The notes below the pieces were generated by a model. That model searched no databases. It was not told where the DNA came from and worked only from the letters and a program-made list of their open reading frames with translations. From Verrucomicrobiota bacterium (GTDB lineage: Bacteria > Verrucomicrobiota > Verrucomicrobiia > Chthoniobacterales > UBA10450), in the NCBI GenBank assembly GCA_003219215.1, contig QHPY01000168.1, forward strand, positions 1 to 43,371: a DNA stretch of 43,371 bases, in the 5' to 3' direction. The number at the start of each line of letters is the position of its first letter. Positions within the stretch are counted from its first letter, which is position 1. Below, piece by piece: positions 9,138-17,475 of this stretch. Both the position numbers and the translations under genes were made by a program.

Positions 9138-9471
9138 CGTCGACAATCACCGATCATCACGTGACTAGGCTTAGGCGCACCTTTATTTTGCAGGTTGAAA
9201 GGAAAGGACACATTTTGATTTGGGTAACAAAACTACTTCATACCGTTGCCCTTCTTTCGGATATCGCGGATAGAAGAACAAGTTGTGCGATTCGTCCCAA
9301 AACCGAGCAGCAGAATCCCATTCTTGGGACGTTGGTGAAATCGAAAATTTCGCAGTGGCCAATAAAACACTGATCAGAAGCAACTTGTAGCGCCAAGCCG
9401 CGTTTGGCATATGCTTTGCATATTAACGCGGCGCGACCATTCTGTTCTACGTCGCTTCGGCTCAACCTCAT
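9138..9471. other. Intergenic region of 334 bases
   Basis: No convincing gene is seen. A minus-strand frame at 9183-9410 (75 codons) has a hydrophobic start but no recognisable family and no ribosome site, so I do not call it. The main structure is the hairpin at 9398-9431. A weak TCGACA core occurs at 9150-9155. Confidence 0.5.
9398..9431. promoter_or_regulatory. Strong hairpin upstream of the LolA-like gene
   Basis: CCGCGTT (9398-9404) pairs with AACGCGG (9425-9431), and inside it ATATGC pairs with GCATAT around loop TTT. The structure ends 40 bases before the ATG at 9472, so it is probably in the leader or promoter of that gene. There is no U-run on either side, so it is not a clear intrinsic terminator. 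Its function is unknown. Confidence 0.5.
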
Positions 9472-10230
9472 ATGAATTTACGTTTAATTGCTCTCTTCGT
9501 CACTGGTGTCGCGTTGATTTCAGCGTCGGCAGAAACTCAGGATCAGAAAACGCCAACACTCGAAGAGTTGGTAACAAAAAACACTGAGGCCAAAGGCGGC
9601 GCGGATGCGTTACGCGCCTTGCAATCGCTCAAGCTCACCGGAAAACTGATCGTGGATGAGGGCCAGCTTCAGCTCGCCTATCTTCAAACAAAAAAGCGTC
9701 CCGGCGAGATTCGCAGTGAGTTCACACTGCAAGGTATGACCGCCGTTCAAGCCTACGACGGCAAAGAAGGATGGAAGATATCGCCGTTCCAAGGCCGCAA
9801 AGATCCGGAAAAAATGTCGGCTGACGATGTGAAGCCGTTGATGGAAGATGCCGAAATCGACGGACCGCTGGTGGATTGGAAAACGAAAGAGAGCAAGCTC
9901 GAGTATCTCGGAAGAGAAGATGTCGATGGAACGTCGGCCTACAAAATCAAAGTGGTCCGCAAGAATGGCGACGTGAGTTTCGTTTATCTCGATCCGGATC
10001 ACTTTCTCGAGATTCGGATTTTAACTCAGCGGATTAAACACGGCGCCCAGGAAGAAGTGGAAACGGACGTCGGCGACTACGAAAAAATCGGCGGCGTGTT
10101 TGTTCCGTTTTCGATCGAGGCCGGGCGCAAAGGCGATCCGGACAAACAAAAAATCGTCATCGAAAAAGCTGAAGCCAATGTGCCGATCGAGGACGCGATC
10201 TTTCATTTTCCGACAACAGCTACGAAATAA
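9472..10230 (+). CDS. Periplasmic LolA-like/outer-membrane lipoprotein-sorting family protein
   Basis: A 252-residue exported protein: residues 1-20 are a signal peptide (MNLRLIALFVTGVALISASA). The mature part starts with TLEELVTKNTEAKGGADALRALQSLKLTGKL and continues as alternating beta strands (VQAYDGKEGWKISPF, YKIKVVRKNGDVSFVYLDP). This is the pattern of the LolA-like proteins often annotated as outer membrane lipoprotein-sorting proteins. True LolA function is not implied; many relatives are uncharacterised secreted proteins. It lies 12 bases before the BNR-repeat gene and may be co-transcribed with it. Confidence 0.7.
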   Translation: MNLRLIALFVTGVALISASAETQDQKTPTLEELVTKNTEAKGGADALRALQSLKLTGKLIVDEGQLQLAYLQTKKRPGEIRSEFTLQGMTAVQAYDGKEGWKISPFQGRKDPEKMSADDVKPLMEDAEIDGPLVDWKTKESKLEYLGREDVDGTSAYKIKVVRKNGDVSFVYLDPDHFLEIRILTQRIKHGAQEEVETDVGDYEKIGGVFVPFSIEAGRKGDPDKQKIVIEKAEANVPIEDAIFHFPTTATK

Positions 10231-10242
10231 TTCTTTTCAATC

Positions 10243-13200
10243 ATGCGCTTACAAAAGTTTTTCTCAGTCGGTTTCGAAGTGAAATCGCTGCCGCGATTTA
10301 TTTGGTCGGAGCCCTCATCGTCGTCTTCTCCCTCGGGAAGAAGGAACCGCCTCTCCCTGTGGGAGAGGATTGAGGTGAGGGAAACTCTTTCTGCACTAAC
10401 GCTCGCTGTTGCGATTTGCCTTGCCGCGACTAGTTCGCCCGCGCAGCAGCCGACATTCAGTTCCGCGACCATTTCCGGCTTGGGCGCGCGCAATATCGGC
10501 TCAGCCGCGATGAGCGGACGCATCTCAGCGATTGCCGGAGTCCACGAACCGTCTGGAAAAATCACCCTCTTTGTCGCCGCCGCCAGCGGCGGCGTTTGGA
10601 AATCGGACGATGGCGGCACCCGATATCGCCCAGTGTTTGACGAGCAGGATGTGCAATCGATCGGCGCGATCTCGATCGATCCGAGCAACGGCAAAAATGT
10701 TTGGGTTGGGACCGGGGAGTCGTGGACACGCAACAGCGTTGCGATCGGCGACGGAATTTATAAATCCAGCGACGGAGGCGAAACTTGGAACCACGTTGGA
10801 TTGGAAAAATCGGAGCGCATCGGGCGGATCGCGGTGACTCCCGGAAAGAGCGATACGGTTTTCGCTGCAGTGCCGGGCGCGCTCTGGAGCGATTCAGCGG
10901 ATCGCGGTCTCTACAAGACAAGCGACGGCGGCAAAACATGGAAACAAGTTCTAAAGGGAGCAAATCTCTCCACCGGCTGCACTGATGTCGCGATCGATCC
11001 GACGAATCCCAACACCATGTTCGCCTGCATGTGGGATTTCCGGCGTAAAGGCTGGGAATATCGTTCCGGCGGCGACGGACCCGACAAGCCTTCTGCGAGC
11101 GGATTGTTTCGCTCAAACGATGGTGGCGAGACTTGGACTGAAGTTACGCCGGAAGCTAACAAAGGTTTTCCGAAAAAGCCTTATGGCCGGCTAGCGGTCG
11201 CAATCGCGCCTTCAAATTCAAAACGCGTTTATTGTTTTGTGGAATCGCCGGCGAGCGCGCTGTTCGTTTCCGATGATGGCGGCGCGACCTGGGAGCAGCG
11301 CGACAAAAGCAATTGGATGGTGTGGCGTCCGTTTTATTTCGCGCGGCTGGTTGTCGATCCAAAAAATCCCGACCGGCTTTTCAAGCCCGACGGCGCGCTG
11401 ATTTTGAGTGAAGATGGCGGAAAGAGTTTCGCTATGGTTGGCGGTTTCCAGGGAAGTCACGGTGACGACCACGATGTTTGGATCGACCCGACGAATCCGC
11501 AGACCGTGTTCGCCGGAGATGACGGCGGGATGTGGTATTCCTACAACGGCGGAAGCAAATGGTGGAAAGGCGAGAATCTTCCTGTCTCACAATTTTATCA
11601 CGTGAGCGTTGACGACGAAGATCCGTATCGGGTCTACGGCGGCCTTCAGGACAACAGTTCGTGGGTGGGCGATTCGCAATATCCGGGCGGAATCACCAAT
11701 CATCGTTGGGAAAATATGTATGGTGGCGACGGATTCTGGATGTTCCCAGACCCGGCGGATGCCGATTACATTTACGCGGAATATCAGGGCGGCGAAATCG
11801 CGCGAGTCAACCGCCGGACCCACGAAGCGCGCAACATTAAACCGCGGCCGAATTACAACGAGAAGCTGCGTTATAATTGGAATACGCCGATCGCGCTTTC
11901 GCCTAACGAGAAGGGAACGGTTTACATCGGTGCGCAGTTTTTATTTCGCTCGCGCGATCACGGCCAAAACTGGGAGCGCATTTCGCCCGATCTGACCACA
12001 AACGATCCGCAAAAACAAAAGCAGGAACAGTCCGGGGGCGTGACGGTGGACAATTCGTCTGCGGAAATGCACACCACGATTTATTCGATCAGCGAATCGC
12101 CCAAAGACAAAAATCTGATCTGGGTTGGGACCGATGATGGCAATCTTCAGGTCACCCGCGACGCCGGAAAAACCTGGAACAACGTCGTCAGTAATATTCC
12201 CGGCCTCGCGAAAAATTCCTGGGTGAGCTGGGTGCAAGCCAGCAACTTCGATGCAGGCACGGCCCACGCCGCGTTTGATCGACATACATTCGGCGACATG
12301 TCGCCGTACGTTTTTCGCACGACGGATTACGGGAAAACGTGGACGCCGCTCGTCAATGCGCAGGATGCCAAAGGCGTTCGCGGTTACGCGCATGTGATTA
12401 AGGAAGATTTGGAGACACCGGATCTGCTTTTTCTCGGGACCGAGTTTGGTTTGTGGGTGTCCATCGATGGCGGAAAAAACTGGGCCCAGTTCAAAGGCAA
12501 TCATTTCCCGGCCGTCGCCGTTCGCGATTTGGCGATTCAACCGCGCGAGAATGATCTTGTCCTGGCGACGCACGGCAGGGGCATTTGGATCGTCGACGAC
12601 ATTGTCCCGCTTCGTAACCTAACGAATGATGTAACCTCACAGGATGTTGCGTTCGTTTCCGCGCGGCCGGTGCAGCAACGCATTGAAGGAAGTGGCGGTT
12701 GGGCCAACGGCGACGCCGTGTTTGTCGGTGACAATCCGCCGGACGCTGCGGTCATTACGTATTATCAGAAAACGCGTCATCTGTTTGGAAAATTGAGAAT
12801 CGAAATCCTCGATTCAGCTAAACGCGTCGTCGATGAAGTTCCGGCGAGCAAACGGTCGGGGTTGAATCGGGTAACTTGGAGCATGCGCGAAAAACCGCCG
12901 CGCGTCCCCCCCGCCGCGCAAATTGCTGGCGCTGGCACACGCGGTCCTCGTCTTGTTCCCGCCGATTACACGGTTCGCCTGACAAAAGCCGGAAAAGCGT
13001 ACGAGACCAAGTTCACGGTCGGCTTGGATCGGCGCGCCAAATTTACGCTGGAAGATCGCAAGGCGCAGTACGACGCGGCCATGAAGGTGCACGCGCTCTT
13101 CAACGACGAAAGCGCCTTGATGGACCGGATTTTGGTCTTGCGACGCGACGTGACAAAAGCCTCTTCAACGATTTCAGAAAATGATCCGTTGAAAAAGAAC

Positions 13201-13560
13201 ATCAAAGCCTTCGATGACAAGATCGAGAACGTGCGCAAGAAAATCGTCGCAACGAAAGAAGGCGGCGCCATCACCGGTGAAGAACGATTGCGCGAACACA
13301 CCGATCAGCTTTACGGCGCATTGCTGAGCTTTGAGGGCAAGCCGGGCGATTACCAGCTCGCTTACATCGACGCGCTGCGCCACGAGTTGCAGGACGTCAC
13401 GAAAGACTTCGATCAGTTGCTGACGAAAGATCTGCCGAGCTTGAACGATTCGCTCAAATCAAAGGATCAACCGACAATTTCGGCCCCGCCGCCGAAGGTC
13501 GCGATCAGTGAAACGCAATTCGGTTCAGGAACAACTGCGATTCCCGTGCTTCGAGACTGA
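10243..13560 (+). CDS. Secreted sortilin/BNR-repeat beta-propeller protein
   Basis: A very large (1105-residue) secreted protein built of repeated BNR/Asp-box motifs: SDDGGTRY, SSDGGETWN, TSDGGKTWK, SNDGGETWT, SDDGGATWE, DAGKTWNN, IDGGKNWAQ. It matches the VPS10/sortilin-like glycosidase-like proteins common in Acidobacteria and Verrucomicrobia. The propeller covers about residues 70-790; the C-terminal 300 residues hold a beta domain and helices. No catalytic activity can be assigned. The start is uncertain: ATG 10243 gives a 44-residue lead encoding an extragenic palindrome (10336-10382). GTG 10375, in frame, gives RETLSALTLAVAICLAATSSPAQ, a normal signal peptide, and is likelier to be the working start. 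Confidence 0.8.
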   Translation: MRLQKFFSVGFEVKSLPRFIWSEPSSSSSPSGRRNRLSLWERIEVRETLSALTLAVAICLAATSSPAQQPTFSSATISGLGARNIGSAAMSGRISAIAGVHEPSGKITLFVAAASGGVWKSDDGGTRYRPVFDEQDVQSIGAISIDPSNGKNVWVGTGESWTRNSVAIGDGIYKSSDGGETWNHVGLEKSERIGRIAVTPGKSDTVFAAVPGALWSDSADRGLYKTSDGGKTWKQVLKGANLSTGCTDVAIDPTNPNTMFACMWDFRRKGWEYRSGGDGPDKPSASGLFRSNDGGETWTEVTPEANKGFPKKPYGRLAVAIAPSNSKRVYCFVESPASALFVSDDGGATWEQRDKSNWMVWRPFYFARLVVDPKNPDRLFKPDGALILSEDGGKSFAMVGGFQGSHGDDHDVWIDPTNPQTVFAGDDGGMWYSYNGGSKWWKGENLPVSQFYHVSVDDEDPYRVYGGLQDNSSWVGDSQYPGGITNHRWENMYGGDGFWMFPDPADADYIYAEYQGGEIARVNRRTHEARNIKPRPNYNEKLRYNWNTPIALSPNEKGTVYIGAQFLFRSRDHGQNWERISPDLTTNDPQKQKQEQSGGVTVDNSSAEMHTTIYSISESPKDKNLIWVGTDDGNLQVTRDAGKTWNNVVSNIPGLAKNSWVSWVQASNFDAGTAHAAFDRHTFGDMSPYVFRTTDYGKTWTPLVNAQDAKGVRGYAHVIKEDLETPDLLFLGTEFGLWVSIDGGKNWAQFKGNHFPAVAVRDLAIQPRENDLVLATHGRGIWIVDDIVPLRNLTNDVTSQDVAFVSARPVQQRIEGSGGWANGDAVFVGDNPPDAAVITYYQKTRHLFGKLRIEILDSAKRVVDEVPASKRSGLNRVTWSMREKPPRVPPAAQIAGAGTRGPRLVPADYTVRLTKAGKAYETKFTVGLDRRAKFTLEDRKAQYDAAMKVHALFNDESALMDRILVLRRDVTKASSTISENDPLKKNIKAFDDKIENVRKKIVATKEGGAITGEERLREHTDQLYGALLSFEGKPGDYQLAYIDALRHELQDVTKDFDQLLTKDLPSLNDSLKSKDQPTISAPPPKVAISETQFGSGTTAIPVLRD
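10336..10382. repeat. CTCTCCC-GGGAGAG extragenic palindrome inside a predicted N-terminus
   Basis: The sequence gcctctccctgtgggagaggat with ttgaggtgaggga behind it is the widespread bacterial extragenic repeat with stem CTCTCCC/GGGAGAG and a trailing GAGGTGAGGG. Here it lies in frame in the 5' part of the BNR gene as written. This supports the later GTG start at 10375, at the repeat's right edge. Confidence 0.6.
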
Positions 13561-13582
13561 GGAAGAGGAGCAGCAGTGTCGC

Positions 13583-14005
13583 TCAGCGGTAGAAACCGTG
13601 AAACTGATAGCCGCCGTCTTCGAGAAGGATCGTCTCGACTTCCCACAAAGCAGTGAATGAGTAATTTTGGCCGGGCACCAGATCGATGGTGCGATGCGTA
13701 AACTTCGTTTTGCCGTAGGGAGATGGGGTATCAGTAACACTCAGCTGATGATGACCTGGCCGCACAATGGCTCGATAACCTTCACCACGTGAAAGCGTCG
13801 TAATCGGAATCCCATCAATGTAGATACTCAGGCCTATGTCGTTGCCGAAATCTGCCGATCGCCAAATTGTGAGTCCACTGTTGCCCATCAATTCGCTTCG
13901 TGAGTAATCGTAACCACTACCAGCTGAAACTGCTGCCACGATGGCGAGATTGATTGCCGCAAAAAGAAGAACGATCAGCTTGCCGCCCGAGTTGTAGTTT
14001 TTCAT
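13583..14005 (-). CDS. Small secreted protein, unknown function
   Basis: A 140-residue protein on the minus strand, convergent with the BNR gene. I do not recognise the family. The N-terminus is a signal peptide or membrane anchor (KLIVLLFAAINLAIVAAVSAGSG in two parts, about 8-30). The rest is beta-rich with LSIYIDGIPITTLSRGEGYRA and VRPGHHQLSV, which resembles the PEGA-like or DUF2846-type beta sandwiches of envelope proteins. The start ATG at 14005 (MKNYNSGGK) is chosen over an upstream ATG because AGGAGG stands seven bases before it, the strongest ribosome site seen in the window. Confidence 0.7.
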   Translation of the reverse strand: MKNYNSGGKLIVLLFAAINLAIVAAVSAGSGYDYSRSELMGNSGLTIWRSADFGNDIGLSIYIDGIPITTLSRGEGYRAIVRPGHHQLSVTDTPSPYGKTKFTHRTIDLVPGQNYSFTALWEVETILLEDGGYQFHGFYR

Positions 14006-14129
14006 AAGGGGACCTCCTCGCGTCGCAATCATTCAACTGCGGCGTTGCCAAATAGTATCGGAAACAATCGCCGAAGCCAAGATTTTTTCCTTCAGACCCT
14101 AGCACATTCCAAATCCGAGCGGACAATGC

Positions 14130-14158
14130 TTGATGAAAGCCGAGATCGACGTGATAAT
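14130..14158 (+). promoter_or_regulatory. Sigma-70-type promoter of tRNA-Ala
   Basis: TTGATG (14130-14135) and GATAAT (14153-14158) are separated by 17 bases and lie 14 bases before the first base of the tRNA. Spacing and match to the TTGACA/TATAAT consensus are good. Confidence 0.65.
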
Positions 14159-14172
14159 CTTTCTCCGATTTC

Positions 14173-14245
14173 GGGGGTATAGCTCAGTTGGTAGAGCGTC
14201 TCGTTCGCAATGAGAAGGTCAGGGGTTCGAATCCCCTTACCTCCA
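14173..14245 (+). tRNA. tRNA-Ala (anticodon CGC)
   Basis: A full cloverleaf folds by eye. The acceptor stem is GGGGGTA with TACCTCC (one G-U pair) and discriminator A. The D arm is GCTC/GAGC with loop AGTTGGTA. The anticodon stem is TCTCG/TGAGA with loop TTCGCAA giving CGC, which reads GCG alanine codons. The T arm is AGGGG/CCCCT around TTCGAAT. The gene is 73 bases and does not encode the CCA end, which must be added by CCA-transferase. The GCG-reading tRNA fits the high use of GCG in the genes around it. Confidence 0.95.
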
Positions 14246-14300
14246 CATTTAGCTTGGCAAATTCCGGCAACTGATTCTCCATTCCACCAGCCTCAAATCT

Positions 14301-14732
14301 ATGAAATCAAAGACTTACCTTATTGCCGCGGCTATTATTGCTCCCCTCGTTTTTTCCTTATCACTTGCTGCACAGACGACGACAAAATCGAGTTCTGCTT
14401 CCCCATCGCCCACGGCATCGACATCGCCAGGCAAGCAGGCGAATCGACCAATTCCTTTCCACGGGATGGTTTCAGCAGTCGATCAGAAGAACAAAACGTT
14501 CACGATTAGCGGCAAAGAAGCGACGCGGGTTTTTAAAGTCACGAACAAGACGGGCATCATGAAAGGCGCAGCGGCCGGAACAATGAAGGACATTGCTGAT
14601 AATGAAGAAGTGAGCGGCGCTTATTGGAAAAACCCAGACGGCACTTTGGAGGCAAAATTTGTAAAGCTTGGACCGACAGAAAAGAAAACTGCGAGCCCGG
14701 CGCCAAAAGCGTCGACGACGCCGAAGTCTTAA
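14301..14732 (+). CDS. Small periplasmic protein, unknown function
   Basis: A 143-residue exported protein with a clear signal peptide (about 1-24, cleaved after LAAQ or close by), a Ser/Thr/Pro-rich linker (about 27-45) and one small beta domain (FHGMVSAVDQKNKTFTISG, then RVFKVTNKTGIMKG). The C-terminal tail is rich in Lys, Pro, Ala and Ser. The domain has the look of the DUF5666/OB-like small secreted domains, but I cannot name the family. It starts 55 bases after the tRNA. Confidence 0.7.
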   Translation: MKSKTYLIAAAIIAPLVFSLSLAAQTTTKSSSASPSPTASTSPGKQANRPIPFHGMVSAVDQKNKTFTISGKEATRVFKVTNKTGIMKGAAAGTMKDIADNEEVSGAYWKNPDGTLEAKFVKLGPTEKKTASPAPKASTTPKS

Positions 14733-14743
14733 GTCTGCATCAT

Positions 14744-14753
14744 AAGATCGACA
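14744..14753 (+). repeat. Uptake-like motif AAGATCGACA, gene-end copy
   Basis: Exact copy 11 bases past the stop of the small periplasmic protein and before the membrane protein. It shares a 15-base identity (ATCATAAGATCGACA) with the copy at 15194-15203. Confidence 0.7.
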
Positions 14754-14773
14754 CCGAACCCGACAATCAGCAA

Positions 14774-16507
14774 TTGGTCGGTCAGACTACAAAAAAGAAC
14801 TGGCCTGATATTACCGCGATCATTCTGCTCGTTGCACTGATCGCGGTCTGTTGGTGCTACGCCAATTCTATGTACGCCGTGGCGGACTGGAATCTCCCGA
14901 CCACTTACGACGGGCCTTATGCGGGAAGAGACAAATCCGATATCCTTGTCTATTCAGCTTTCGTCCGGGCTGCTCGGGACGGCCACTTCGCGCCGTTTCA
15001 CACCAAGTTTGTTCCCGAACTCGGCGCGCCTTATGGGGCGAATTGGAACGACTGGCCGTATCTCGAGTACGTTCCACTTTACTTAATTGGTGTTTTAGCG
15101 CGGGTCGTTGGAATATTCGCAGCGCTAAACGTCGCTTTAATTCTATGGCATACGCTAGCGGGAATCACATTTTATTTCGTTGCTCGGTATCATAAGATCG
15201 ACATTCTCTGGTCGTTCGCCGCCGCGCTCGCATTCGGGCTCGCGTCCTTCATTTTTTCCGAGTCGCCGGATCATCCGATGGTCGCTTTGTGCTGGCATGT
15301 TCCTTTATTTCTGGTGGTCTGGCGCTGGCTCTCCGATCCATCCGGAATTAAACCGGGTTCGAAGCACTTCTGGTTCGGAATGGCCGTTGGATTTTTGGCC
15401 GGACTCCTGAATCCGTATTACTTCGCGGTTTTTTGCCAAATCGTTCTGCTCACAGCGGCAGTAATGTTGATTCGCACCCACAAGTTGAATCATCTGATTT
15501 CGGGTCTGTCGTTTATCACGGCCACCGCGTTGGGCCTTGTCTTGATAAACCTTAGCCCTTGGCTCTACCAAATTCGTTCTGGTCGCAATCAAGGAGCCGT
15601 TGTCCGCGAATTTCAGTGGGTTGAAATCTATGCCCTGAAGGCCCTCGATCTTTTCGTGCCGCCGCTCAACCATCACTGGGAGACGTTTCGCAACTTTGCC
15701 CAATGGCGCGCACACGTTGCGATACTGCACGATGAGGGATCGTACCTCGGAATCGTTGGGACAGGTGCGCTGTTGCTGTTGTTGCTGAGCGCGATTCGCG
15801 CCGCCATCAGCCGGAATTCATTGCACCTCCCCGCGGCTGCCTTCCAAGTGCTTTGGATCTTTTTGTTTTTCACTACTGGCGGGTTGAACGCGATCGCGGC
15901 CGCAGCGGGGTTTTCTTACCTGCGAGCCGGTTGCCGGCTGAGTATTGTTATTTTAGCCATTTCACTCCTTTACGCTGCCGACTGGCTGACACGTCGACGC
16001 ACGCGACCGCAATTTTCCGCTGTCGCAGCTGGAGTCTGCTGCGTGATCATTCTCTTCGATCAAGTCCCGACGCCGCCTTCGCTGGAAGAAAAGAGCGCAA
16101 TAACGCGCCACATAACGTCCGATGAAAAATTTGTCGCCGAAATAGAATCCACTTTTCCCGAGGGCGCGATGGTCTTCCAAATCCCGGTAATGGACTTTCC
16201 GGAATCTCCTCTGCGCACTGAAAGTTCATACGACCATCTCCGGCCTTACCTTTACACTCGCCATCTTCGGTTCTCGTTTGGTTCAATGAAGGGACGTCCA
16301 CGCGAACAATGGCAACACGATGTGGAGAAGCTGTCCTTGCTGGACGCTGTCGCCGAAGTTAAGAGACGCGGCTTCAGTGCGCTGTGTGTCAGTCGCGTCG
16401 GTTACCCGGACGGGGCACGCGAGCTAGAGCAAAATCTACGGCTGCTCGGATACAATGAAGAGATTCAGAGCGCCGAGGGCGATTTGTTCTGCGTCCGGCT
16501 CCAGTAG
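14774..16507 (+). CDS. Polytopic membrane protein, possibly GT-C-type glycosyltransferase
   Basis: About ten hydrophobic segments (the first at DITAIILLVALIAVCWCYA) followed by a soluble C-terminal domain of about 150 residues. After the first membrane segment comes an acidic loop, GPYAGRDKSDILVYSAFVRA, which resembles the first periplasmic loop of GT-C enzymes. I cannot assign a family or substrate. The frame is open back to ATG 14624, but that would overlap the preceding gene by 109 bases and translate its out-of-frame shadow. TTG 14774 is proposed; the 14624 start cannot be excluded. An uptake-like motif lies at 15194-15203 (Lys-Ile-Asp). Confidence 0.6.
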   Translation: MVGQTTKKNWPDITAIILLVALIAVCWCYANSMYAVADWNLPTTYDGPYAGRDKSDILVYSAFVRAARDGHFAPFHTKFVPELGAPYGANWNDWPYLEYVPLYLIGVLARVVGIFAALNVALILWHTLAGITFYFVARYHKIDILWSFAAALAFGLASFIFSESPDHPMVALCWHVPLFLVVWRWLSDPSGIKPGSKHFWFGMAVGFLAGLLNPYYFAVFCQIVLLTAAVMLIRTHKLNHLISGLSFITATALGLVLINLSPWLYQIRSGRNQGAVVREFQWVEIYALKALDLFVPPLNHHWETFRNFAQWRAHVAILHDEGSYLGIVGTGALLLLLLSAIRAAISRNSLHLPAAAFQVLWIFLFFTTGGLNAIAAAAGFSYLRAGCRLSIVILAISLLYAADWLTRRRTRPQFSAVAAGVCCVIILFDQVPTPPSLEEKSAITRHITSDEKFVAEIESTFPEGAMVFQIPVMDFPESPLRTESSYDHLRPYLYTRHLRFSFGSMKGRPREQWQHDVEKLSLLDAVAEVKRRGFSALCVSRVGYPDGARELEQNLRLLGYNEEIQSAEGDLFCVRLQ

Positions 16508-16513
16508 GTCGCG

Positions 16514-17158
16514 TCACTCGTCGTGGTGAGAAGCTTTCACCGCCACGCGAAGATCGGAGACGAAGTTTTTATATTCGCGATGGCGCGATTCTTCATCTGG
16601 CTGCCGCAACAGCGACGAAGGATGGACCGTGGCCACGACTTTGGGCGCGAACTTTGAAGAAAGAACTTTCCCGCGCTCGCGCGTGACTCGAAACGAAGGC
16701 CCGAAGATCGCCTGACCAGCCGTCGAGCCGAGAACGACAAGCAATTTCGGCCTAACGAGTCGCAACTCCGCTTCGAGCCAAGGGCGACACGCTGCGACTT
16801 CCCGCGAGTTCGGTTTCTGATGGATGCGACGTTTGCCGCGTGGCTCCCATTTGAAATGTTTGACCGCATTGGTGACGTAAACTTCTTTGCGATCGATCCC
16901 GGCTTCTTCAAGAGCTCGATCCATGATTTTTCCGGCTGGTCCGACGAACGGTTTGCCGGCCACATCTTCGTAATCGCCGGGTTGCTCACCGACCAACATC
17001 ATCGGCGCTTTTTTGGGGCCTTCGCCGAAAACGGTTTGCGTTGCGCGTTTGTACAGGTGACAGGCCGTGCAATTCCGCGCGGCCTCTCGCACGGTCGAGA
17101 GGCTCGATGAGTCCGGGGGCGTCGCCGGTCGCGCGTATTCGTCGGTTTTCGTCGGCAT
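16514..17158 (-). CDS. udgX: UdgX-type uracil-DNA glycosylase/binding protein
   Basis: A 214-residue family-4-related uracil-DNA glycosylase. The substrate-pocket motif is GEQPGDYEDVAGKPFVGPAG (about 57-76). The distinctive R-loop KRRIH (109-113) is that of UdgX, in which the histidine (here His113) becomes covalently joined to the abasic sugar after uracil excision. Cysteines at 30, 33 (CTAC) and 124 (AACRPW) fit the iron-sulfur cluster. The second conserved motif HPSSLLR is near residue 180. The enzyme acts in repair of deaminated cytosine in DNA. It is convergent with the membrane protein, 6 bases away. Other family-4 enzymes lack KRRIH, so the UdgX call is firm. Confidence 0.88.
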   Translation of the reverse strand: MPTKTDEYARPATPPDSSSLSTVREAARNCTACHLYKRATQTVFGEGPKKAPMMLVGEQPGDYEDVAGKPFVGPAGKIMDRALEEAGIDRKEVYVTNAVKHFKWEPRGKRRIHQKPNSREVAACRPWLEAELRLVRPKLLVVLGSTAGQAIFGPSFRVTRERGKVLSSKFAPKVVATVHPSSLLRQPDEESRHREYKNFVSDLRVAVKASHHDE

Positions 17159-17211
17159 CTTTCCTTAATAAATCGCAACTCATGCGCGATTCGTCTTTAT
17201 TCATAGCGATG

Positions 17212-17475
17212 ATGATTCTGGAAACTTCACGCTTACTTTGCGGCCATTCCGCCAAGACGATGTCGATCTTTTATCCGGGTTAATCGCGAACCAGGATTTC
17301 ATGCGTTTCTCGCTCGGGGTTTATACACGCGAGCAGACGCTCGGAGTTCTGGAAAAAGTTCTGGCGCGGCAAAATGCAAACATGCCGTCGCTCTTTGCGG
17401 CGATGCTCCGAAGCAATGGAATGTTGCTCGGCTATTGCGGTTTTGAAAAAATCGGAATGAGTTTGAAGAAGCAGA
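17212..17475 (+). pseudogene. GNAT acetyltransferase remnant
   Basis: The N-terminus of a RimJ/RimL-like GNAT acetyltransferase can be read in two frames. From ATG 17212 the first frame gives MILETSRL. One base is then missing, and the second frame gives TLRPFRQDDVDLLSGLIANQ with FMRFSLGVYTREQT and LGYCGF. The normal family start ETxRLxLRPF is restored only by a one-base change near 17230. After about 85 residues the sequence runs into the end of parA, so the acetyl-CoA-binding half is absent. It is best read as a frameshifted, truncated gene. An exact uptake-like motif, TGTCGATCTT, lies at 17261-17270. Confidence 0.65.

Noticed and set aside
9183-9410. Minus-strand 75-codon frame with a hydrophobic start
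   Set aside because: No ribosome site, no recognisable motif, and located in a region with no other coding signal.
14624-14773. ATG 14624 start for the membrane protein
   Set aside because: It overlaps the preceding gene by 109 bases out of frame and adds residues with no membrane-protein character.
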